This document shows positions 57,325 to 64,000 of a stretch of DNA of 64,000 nt, piece after piece; position 1 is the stretch's first letter; the number at the start of each line of letters is the position of its first letter. The DNA lies in NCBI GenBank assembly GCA_017303875.1, contig JAFLBP010000018.1:62001-126000 (forward strand), given 5' to 3'. The notes beneath the pieces are model-generated. The model ran no database searches, was not told the origin of the DNA, and worked only from the letters and a program-made list of their open reading frames with translations. Source of the stretch: Chitinophagales bacterium. Its GTDB lineage: Bacteria > Bacteroidota > Bacteroidia > Chitinophagales > Saprospiraceae. The translations under genes were made by a program, and so were the position numbers.

Positions 57325-58737
57325 TTATTTCAATTGTCGCAGCAGCCAGTCGCGCTCCATAAGGGGCTGTGTTTCTCTGACCAATCCGACGAGGCGTTCG
57401 CGTTGCATTTTGGCATGAGGGCCAAGGTTGAGCATTTTTTTCATCAGGCTGACCATATTTTTATAGCCTTGTTTACGAACAGGGTCGAGGGCTTCCTTGC
57501 GTTGCAGGTAAATACGCAGGCTGTCGAGCAGCGATTCGAAGGCATCGTATTCATCCTGTTCGTAGTAGATTTTCAACAACATGGTTTTGGCGATAATGTT
57601 GAACAGCATGTCATCGTATTCAAATTCGAGGAGCAGGCGCTGGGCTTTGTTGTAATCGCCTTTTTCAAAAAACAGGCGTGAGCGGTTGAAATTGACGATG
57701 CTGTTGCGCTCTCGTTCGTCGAGATAATGCTGAAAACGTTCTATGAACTGTTCGGCCCAGTCGAAGTCGCGGACGCGCAGGGCGAAAGCGACGGCATTAC
57801 CAAAATTATAACGGGTAATGATATTATTGACGAGCAGGATGCCTTTTTCCATGCCTTCGCGGTAAAAAGCGAGGGCGCGGCGGGCATAGTCGGTATTCCC
57901 CTGGTTTACTTTGGCGGTACAATAGTTGAGTGCAATACGGTAGAGGTAAAGCATTTCCTCTTTGGTCAGGAACTCATCCTGCCCGTCGAGTACCATTTTT
58001 TCAAAGCCGTCGAAGAAGCGTTGTTCTTCGATGTTGGTCATGGTGCGGTGGGCATAATAATAAACGGCGATACCGGGTTCCTCGAGCAGGTTTTGGTGTT
58101 GTTCGAGGTATTCGAGCACCTGCCGGATAAGGCCCGGGTCGTAGTTGGCTTTCTGGTATACCATGTGGTGGGCGATCATGCCATTGGAGACCAGCAGTTT
58201 TTCCACGATGAACCAGCGTTCGAGGGCGTCGGAGAGTTCCTGGAGGTTGACGAGGTCGTTTTGCGTTATATTAATACGGTGTTCGTACTCTTCGCGTTCC
58301 AGAAAATAGCGGTGCATGAGGTAGTACGGGTTGCGCAGGGGTTGTCCGGTAAGCATTTCCATACCCTGCCGATGCGCCTGCCGGTAGGATTTTTCGAGTT
58401 TGCGGTGTCGGTAAATACGAGCAAGGGCAATTTGCGTCTGGATTTCATCCTCATGAATATCGGTATAGACGAGATAGGCTTCGAGGCTTTTCAGCAGGAA
58501 AAACATGACCTGCCGCATGACGGCGTCGTCAAAAGGTTTTTTGGGAAAAATAGCGGCCCAGGCGCGGCCTTTTGTGAGGTATTCGTCGCCATTGGTCAAA
58601 TTTTTACACAAATAATGGAACAGATCGATCACATCCTGTCGTTGGTTGTGAGCGGGCGATTGCAACCACTTGTTCAACTCCCGGATTTCCTTCTTATTCA
58701 GGGATCGAACGATCTCGATCAACATGCTTTTTTGCAT
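57325..58737 (-). CDS. Cytosolic helical-repeat (TPR-like) protein
   Basis: 470 residues with no signal peptide or membrane span. It is almost all helix, in TPR-like pairs (SRLFFEKGDYNKAQRLLLEF, MLLKIYYEQDEYDAFESLLD and NYCTAKVNQGNTDYARRALA). The N-terminus (LIEIVRSLNKKEIRELNKWL) recurs in Saprospiria proteins of unknown function. It starts in an AT-rich divergent spacer opposite the large type IX-secreted protein gene. A scaffolding role is likely; function unknown. Confidence 0.75.
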   Translation of the reverse strand: MQKSMLIEIVRSLNKKEIRELNKWLQSPAHNQRQDVIDLFHYLCKNLTNGDEYLTKGRAWAAIFPKKPFDDAVMRQVMFFLLKSLEAYLVYTDIHEDEIQTQIALARIYRHRKLEKSYRQAHRQGMEMLTGQPLRNPYYLMHRYFLEREEYEHRINITQNDLVNLQELSDALERWFIVEKLLVSNGMIAHHMVYQKANYDPGLIRQVLEYLEQHQNLLEEPGIAVYYYAHRTMTNIEEQRFFDGFEKMVLDGQDEFLTKEEMLYLYRIALNYCTAKVNQGNTDYARRALAFYREGMEKGILLVNNIITRYNFGNAVAFALRVRDFDWAEQFIERFQHYLDERERNSIVNFNRSRLFFEKGDYNKAQRLLLEFEYDDMLFNIIAKTMLLKIYYEQDEYDAFESLLDSLRIYLQRKEALDPVRKQGYKNMVSLMKKMLNLGPHAKMQRERLVGLVRETQPLMERDWLLRQLK

Positions 58738-58974
58738 ATGTTTTTTCTATATTTGTTCAACAAATTGAACTTTTAGCATTAAAAACAAGATGCAAATAAA
58801 CGGTAAAAATGCTTCTAAATCAAGTATTTTTAAAAGTAAAACCTAAAAAAGCTTTTCAAAACCTATTAAAAAACATTTCAACAAATGGATTTTTTTGTCT
58901 TTTTTTATAGCAGGGTATTCCCGCACTTTTGTAATGTCAAAAATAATCATCCCGTAAATACGACCGATTGGCTC

Positions 58975-61867
58975 ATGAGATACAGATACATCTTTTCGCT
59001 TTTGTGCCTGCTCTTTGCGACGCTGCTGCACGCGCAGGGTTGGGAAAGAGTATATGGCGGCGGTGGGCAAGACCAGATCAACGACCTTGCGGTAACGCGC
59101 GATGGTGGGTTTATCATGGCCGGTTACTACAATCTCAGCCGTAACTACCTTGTCAAAACTGACGCCGACGGCAAATTGCAGTGGTCGCGGAATTTCCTGT
59201 CGCCCACCATGGGCCAGGCGCAGGTGAACGCCGTAGCCGTTACCCAGGATGGCAACTATGTGTGCGCCGGCTGGAGTATAACGTTCGGGCTGAACACTTC
59301 CCGCAATGTTTATCTATTTAAGGTAGACCCCTTTGGCAACCTCCTCTGGGAAAAAACCTTTGGCGGCAACCTTCAGGAAGAAGCATACGACCTCGTTGAA
59401 CTCGCCGACGGCACCATCGCCATTACGGGCTTCCGGGCGGTCAGCGGCACACAGGACGCCTTGTTTATTCTGCGCACGGATGCTCAGGGTAATCAGTTGT
59501 GGTGGAATAATTTCGGGGGCGCTGCATTTAAAAAATCCGGTCGCGGCATTGTACAGGCGCCCAATGGCGACCTGGTAGTGGCGGGGGAAGTACAAACCAA
59601 CGGCTCCAGCAGCCGCGACGCGTATGTGGTACGCGCCGACGATCAAAGTGGCAATTTAATCTGGGCCAAAAACTACGGCCTTACGTATAGCGGCGGGCAG
59701 GCCAGTACCGAAAGCGCCGCCGACATCGCAATTAACGGTAGTAGCGGATTCATCCTGTGCGGGCGCACCGATAGCCCGGGGATGCAAGCAGGGGCCATCC
59801 TGAAAATCGATACCGATGGTAATAATCCAACCTGGACGGAGGTCATTCCAAAAACCGACTTTTCATCCATCTCCCATGCCGCTACTACCGGCTTTTTCGT
59901 CAGCGGATTCCGCGAAATTTCCTCAGCGCAAGGCGACTTGTTCATCGGGCGTTTGAATGAAAGCGGACAGTTTGTCTGGACCAACAATGCAGGCAAAGCC
60001 GGCCCGGATCAGGGCCTGGCTGTGGTGGGTACACCCGACGGTGGCGCTGCAGCTGCCGGTTACAGCAATCCCTTCTTCAATACGTTCGAGTCGAATGCCT
60101 ATTTGGTCAAATCCGACGGAGACGGGCTTATTTTTACAAGCTATGTTGAGGGAAATGTTTTTTACGACGCTAATACCAATTGTCTGCGCGATGGCGGCGA
60201 ATCGGCCCTGCAAACCTGGATTGTTAAATTGGAAAGCACCAATTTTACCCGTTATGCCGTAACGAACAATCAGGGACAATTCCGTATTGCCGTAGATACC
60301 GGCTCCTACACCCTTTCGCTGTTTACGCCAAACGACTATTGGCAGCTTTGCCAAAGCTCGGTTAGTGTTGGCGTCGCTGCTTTTTACGACACCGTAGCGG
60401 TAGACCTGCCGGTACAAAAAGCCATTGGTTGCCCCCGCAATGAAGTAGACATCGCCACCGGCGTGTTGCATCGCTGCGACACCAATACGTACACTGTCCG
60501 GTATTGCAATTCGGGCACGGCGCTTTCTACCAATACCGAGGTGCGGGTGACGCTTGATCGCTACATGGCCTACACGGGCAGTTCGATTCCCTTCTCCCAA
60601 CAGCAAGGCAACACTTATACTTTTTTTATTGGCCCGCTTGGTGAAGGCGACTGTGGGAATTTTGAAATTTCTGCGTTTCTGTCTTGCGACAGCACCATAA
60701 CCGGCCAGACGCACTGCGTCAATGCCGAGATTTCGCCCAATGATTTTTGCCTGCCCGGCCCCTGGGACGGCGCGGTGATTGTGGCGGATGCGACCTGCGA
60801 GAACGACTCTGTGAAGTTATCGCTTCGCAATGTCGGGATCAAAAAAATGACGCAGTCGCTCAATTTTATCATTGCGGAAGACGTGGTGATGCTGACGGCT
60901 CCGGGTGGCGGCAACAATATTTTCTTTGAATTTGCACCGCTGGATCCTTCCGATGAGTTAATTGCGTTCAGCAAACCGGCCAATGGTAAAACCTATCGCA
61001 TCATTGCCGAGCAGGAGCCTGGTTATCCGGGCGACAACTTTCCCACGGCTGCGGTGGAGGGCTGTGTAACTGATACGAGCACTACTCCGGTTTCTTACGG
61101 GTACTACACGATGTTCCCCGATGATGAAGCCGAGCCTTTCCGGGCGGCAGATTGCCAGGAAAGCCAGGACAACGACTATAATCCGACACTGCTCAAGAGA
61201 GGCCATCCCAAGGGCTACCGAGACGAGCACTACATTGATCCACAAACCGATTTAGATTTTTTAATCCTGTTCCGGAACACCGGCGCCGATACGGTCAAAC
61301 AAGTCGTCGTGCGGGATACCCTGCCGGCCGGCCTTGATCCGGCGACGGTGTTCCCCGGAACTTCCAGTCATCCCTACCAATTTAATGTTTACGGACAAGG
61401 TATTGTGGAGTTCACGCTCAACAATATCAATCTGCTTCCGGGTGGCGGCAGCGGTTTCGTCAATTTCCGGGTAGCGCAGCAGCCTGATCTGCCTTGCGGT
61501 ACCGAAATTTTGAACACTGCCGCCATCTACTTTGACTTTGAAGCGCCAACCTACACCAACCAGACCTACCACACCATTTGTCCGGCAGACAGTTTCTTAG
61601 TGGTCAAAACCAAAGAGATTTTCCTGGCGGGCGCCGATGTCAAGGTGTACCCTAATCCTTTCCACTCCGAAGCCTTCTTTGAGGTAAGCGGCGTGGATGC
61701 GCAGCGCTTCCAGCTGGAATTATACGATGTGCAGGGCCGCGTGGTGGTGTCCAAAACCGAGCGCAATGCACGCTTCAGCATTCAGCAGGAACAACTCGTT
61801 TCCGGCCTGTACTTCTTCCGCATAGCCGCCGATGGCAAAACGGTGGCGACGGGAAAGGTTTTGAAAC

Positions 61868-61872
<5 letters not shown>
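58975..61872 (+). CDS. Large type IX-secreted adhesin-like protein
   Basis: 965 residues from the ATG at 58975 with a signal peptide (YIFSLLCLLFATLLHAQ). The N-terminal 370 residues are beta-propeller-like repeats (NDLAVTRDGGFIMAGYY, GNYVCAGWSITFG). An SdrD/Cna-B-like domain (VEGNVFYDANTNCLRDGGES) follows at about 400, then DUF11-like repeats with FRNTGADTVKQVVVRDTLP. The last 80 residues are the type IX sorting domain (DVKVYPNPFHSEAFF, ending TVATGKVLKR). It is expected on the cell surface. Its stop lies in the first unit of a heptad array. Confidence 0.88.
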
Positions 61873-61979
<107 letters not shown>

Positions 61980-61990
61980 ATTATTAAGAG

Positions 61991-62028
61991 AACAGCCGCT
62001 TCGAGGATTTCGGAGCGGCTGTTTTTTT
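61991..62028 (+). terminator. Intrinsic terminator of the secreted protein gene
   Basis: Stem AACAGCCGCT (61991-62000) with AGCGGCTGTT (62014-62023) is followed by a run of T (GTTTTTTTAA). It lies downstream of the heptad array on the plus strand. Confidence 0.85.
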
Positions 62029-62035
62029 AATTTTT

Positions 62036-62157
62036 GATTTTGGATTTTGGATGCTTGATTTTGGATTATTTACTGCGCAAATTTTTGATTATCAATAATT
62101 TAGTTCAAAAAAACCTAAATCAAGCATTCAAAATCAAGCATCCAAAATCAAAAATCA
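62036..62157. repeat. Facing GATTTTG heptad arrays
   Basis: Units GATTTTG, GATTTTG, GATGCTT and GATTTTG run from 62036 to 62063. Their inverted counterparts (CAAAATC, AAGCATC) fill 62118-62157, so the two halves can pair. The stop codon of the thioredoxin-MsrA gene (62157-62155) lies in the right half. With the array at 61868 and the terminator at 61991 this accounts for the 282-bp spacer. Confidence 0.9.
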
Positions 62158-63105
62158 CTTTTTCAACTGGCGGGGCGAAAGGAAAATATCGGGTGATTCG
62201 CTACGGCTGAGGGCGCTGTTGACGCGGCAGGCTTGCAGGCTGGTCATGGAGATATTTTTATAGGCGCTGTGGAGGAGGTAGTACTTCGGCTCTTGATCGA
62301 GGCGGAAACCATCGTTGTATTTACAGGCGGTGACGCCCTTGGGCAGGCTTTGCGCTTCCAGTTGTTCATAGGAGATCCGTGTGGGATCATACTTAACCTG
62401 TACTACTTCTTTTCCGTTTTGAAAACCGGGTTGGGTTTCGATGACGCCCGGGATGTTGCCGAAAAGGGCTTCTCCGCTCCAGAAACAGTACATGGAGAAG
62501 GTGGCGGTATGCAGTCCGGCGGCGCGGGACTGCAATTCTTCTTCCAGGAGTTCGAACCACTGTGGCACGGCGACGCCGCTCAGGTCCAGGCTGCTCCGCA
62601 GCTGGCGTACCAGTGGCAGCGAGCTGCGAAACTCCGGCATACGCGGCACGATGTCGCTGCCATCGGGTCGGACGATGCGCACCACCGGGTTGTTCCAGGC
62701 CGGCTCGCCGAAGCGTTTGAGCGTTTCGGCGTCTTTTCCACCTTTATTATTGTAGATGCAAAGGGGCGTGAAGTGGGTTTCGATGGCCTCCACGATCAGA
62801 AAATGCTTCAGGGTATTATTGCCGAAAAGCGTACAATTGGAGCAGCCGGGTACTTCCTGAAAGAGGATCAGGATGGGTTTGCCGGAGGCACGTGCGGCCT
62901 TTTCGGCCGCATCCCAGTCGCGGAGCCAGTGGACGTCGCCAAGCTCTTCGGGATTGGCAGGTGGTGGCGCGACGGGAGCTACGGGGTTTAGCGGTGCTGT
63001 CGGAGAGGGTGTATCGTGTTGTTGCAAAGCAAACGCCAGCGCCAGAGTAGTTGCCAGCAAAAGGGCCGGAAGCAGGATCAGATAAGTGCGTTGCGGGTTG
63101 GGCAT
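62155..63105 (-). CDS. Membrane-anchored thioredoxin-like/MsrA-like fusion protein
   Basis: 316 residues from the ATG at 63105 (the TTG at 63123 adds six residues). A hydrophobic segment (YLILLPALLLATTLALAFAL) is a signal anchor; a Pro-rich linker follows. A thioredoxin-fold domain has C88-C91 (EVPGCSNCTLF). The C-terminal part contains YCFWSGEALFGNIPGVIETQ with C207, W209 and E212, then EVVQVKYDPTRISYEQL, which match methionine-S-sulfoxide reductase MsrA (GCFW) at about half its length. The rest of MsrA is not conserved. It may be a periplasmic repair enzyme with built-in reductant, or a thioredoxin protein with a relic domain. Confidence 0.75.
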   Translation of the reverse strand: MPNPQRTYLILLPALLLATTLALAFALQQHDTPSPTAPLNPVAPVAPPPANPEELGDVHWLRDWDAAEKAARASGKPILILFQEVPGCSNCTLFGNNTLKHFLIVEAIETHFTPLCIYNNKGGKDAETLKRFGEPAWNNPVVRIVRPDGSDIVPRMPEFRSSLPLVRQLRSSLDLSGVAVPQWFELLEEELQSRAAGLHTATFSMYCFWSGEALFGNIPGVIETQPGFQNGKEVVQVKYDPTRISYEQLEAQSLPKGVTACKYNDGFRLDQEPKYYLLHSAYKNISMTSLQACRVNSALSRSESPDIFLSPRQLKK

Positions 63106-63120
63106 GGCATTTTTTGTAAG

Positions 63121-63128
63121 CAAAGATA
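63121..63128 (-). promoter_or_regulatory. -7 box TATCTTTG of the thioredoxin-MsrA gene
   Basis: On the minus strand TATCTTTG lies 15 bp upstream of the ATG at 63105 and matches TAnnTTTG. No clear -33 is seen. Confidence 0.5.
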
Positions 63129-63291
63129 AAAACCAGGTTTCTTCTTTTCCGAAAAAGCTGAATGATAAAGAATAGATAGAAAAGGCTCGCCCTGAGGCCT
63201 TCGCGGCGGGTATTTTTATTTAATCAACTTTAAACAATGATAGCATTACTATGTTTTGAAAAGATTATTCACCAACTCACACTACCCTATT

Positions 63292-64000
63292 ATGGAATGG
63301 CTTGCCCAACCGGATACCTGGATCGCGTTGCTTACCCTTTGTGCGCTGGAAATTGTACTGGGTATCGACAATATCATTTTCATTTCCATTCTCACCAATA
63401 AGCTCCCTGCCGAACAGCAGGCCAATGCACGCCGCGTTGGTCTTGGATTGGCCATGTTCATGCGTTTGGGCTTGTTGTTTTCCATCAAGTGGCTGATGGG
63501 CCTTACCGAGCCGCTGTTTACGATACTCAACAACGGCATTTCGGGCCGGGATCTGATTTTACTGCTGGGCGGTTTGTTTTTGATGTACAAAAGCGTCAAG
63601 GAAATACATGAAAAAGTGGAAACTGCCGGTAAAAAAGACGAAATGCCTAAAAAAATGGCCTTTGCTACCGTCATTTCCCAGATTATTCTCGTAGACCTTG
63701 TCTTTTCTTTGGATTCGGTGATCACTGCTGTCGGCATGGTCGACCGCATTGAAATTATGGTTGCAGCCGTCATCATTTCCGTAGCCGTTATGATGCTGGC
63801 CGCTGCGCCGATCAGCAACTTTGTCAACCGTCATCCGGCAGTAAAAGTACTGGCGCTGGCCTTCCTGATTATGATCGGGGTAGCGCTGGTGGGCGAAGCA
63901 CTGGATTTCCACATCCCCAAAGGTTATATCTACTTTGCCATGGCCTTCTCGGTACTGGTGGAAATGGTAAATATCCGCATCAAAGCGAGATCAGTGAACA
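63292..64000 (+). CDS. TerC family integral membrane protein (partial)
   Basis: 236 residues are present and the frame is open at the window end. The TerC pattern is clear: ALEIVLGIDNIIFISILTNK in the first spans, VDLVFSLDSVITAVGMVDR in the middle with its acidic pair, and multiple membrane spans. TerC proteins are linked to tellurite resistance and, in newer work, to manganese export during membrane protein insertion. The gene starts 186 bp from the divergent thioredoxin-MsrA gene. Confidence 0.95.
   Translation, partial: MEWLAQPDTWIALLTLCALEIVLGIDNIIFISILTNKLPAEQQANARRVGLGLAMFMRLGLLFSIKWLMGLTEPLFTILNNGISGRDLILLLGGLFLMYKSVKEIHEKVETAGKKDEMPKKMAFATVISQIILVDLVFSLDSVITAVGMVDRIEIMVAAVIISVAVMMLAAAPISNFVNRHPAVKVLALAFLIMIGVALVGEALDFHIPKGYIYFAMAFSVLVEMVNIRIKARSVN

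Overview
The window comes from a member of the Bacteroidota, most likely the Saprospiria (Haliscomenobacter/Lewinella-like), probably a draft or metagenome contig because both ends cut genes. The grounds are two proteins with a C-terminal type IX secretion sorting domain, promoter -7 boxes of the Bacteroidota type TAnnTTTG (TACCTTTG, TATCTTTG), few Shine-Dalgarno sites, RHS proteins of the Bacteroidota type, and the ribosomal gene order with map, infA and rpmJ between secY and rpsM.

Layout: 1-1075 is the 5' part of an AAA+ ATPase of the DUF4143 type, preceded by an operator-like repeat. 1186-13400 holds a periplasmic TonB-domain protein, uvrC, an orphan OmpR-type response regulator, a WD40 protein, a type IX-secreted protein, a YceI protein, a LytS/LytTR two-component pair with a two-component-propeller sensor, and a MerR/CarH-like regulator that has lost its cobalamin ligand motif. 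13427-23932 holds a beta-barrel protein, a candidate small RNA with its own terminator, a translationally coupled kynureninase/glycosyltransferase pair, Bcp peroxiredoxin, a TMTC-like membrane glycosyltransferase, a gamma-carbonic anhydrase homologue, an aspartic protease with a PDZ domain, an SLC13 transporter and arabinose-5-phosphate isomerase. 24313-27147 holds recQ and dcd.

27198-35948 is the accessory part: three RHS C-terminal pieces on the minus strand, none with a normal 5' end, each followed by small secreted or lipoprotein genes. All three tips carry a zinc-metallopeptidase-like motif (HELTH, HELIH, and a degenerate EEVFH). About 209 bp of nearly identical core DNA is shared between the first two. 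This is the layout of an orphan rhs-tip/immunity array that can swap toxin tips by recombination, and it is the best candidate in the window for an undescribed system.

36941-53559 is an uninterrupted S10-spc-alpha ribosomal supercluster (rpsJ to rplQ, 30 genes including secY, map, infA, rpoA), with a recognisable upstream promoter, a perfect internal promoter before rplP, and a bidirectional terminator. S3 carries an Arg/Gly-rich tail and L17 a long Ala/Glu tail. 53690-64000 holds malic enzyme, MsrB, a di-haem cytochrome c peroxidase, LspA, a helical-repeat protein, a large type IX-secreted protein, a thioredoxin-MsrA-like fusion and a partial TerC.

A recurring non-coding feature is arrays of 7-bp tandem repeats (units such as CAGTnnn, GATGAAT, GATTTTG, AACCCTG) placed at gene 3' ends, often as facing inverted arrays that would fold into long hairpins and often overlapping stop codons. 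No rRNA, tRNA, CRISPR array or complete insertion sequence was seen.
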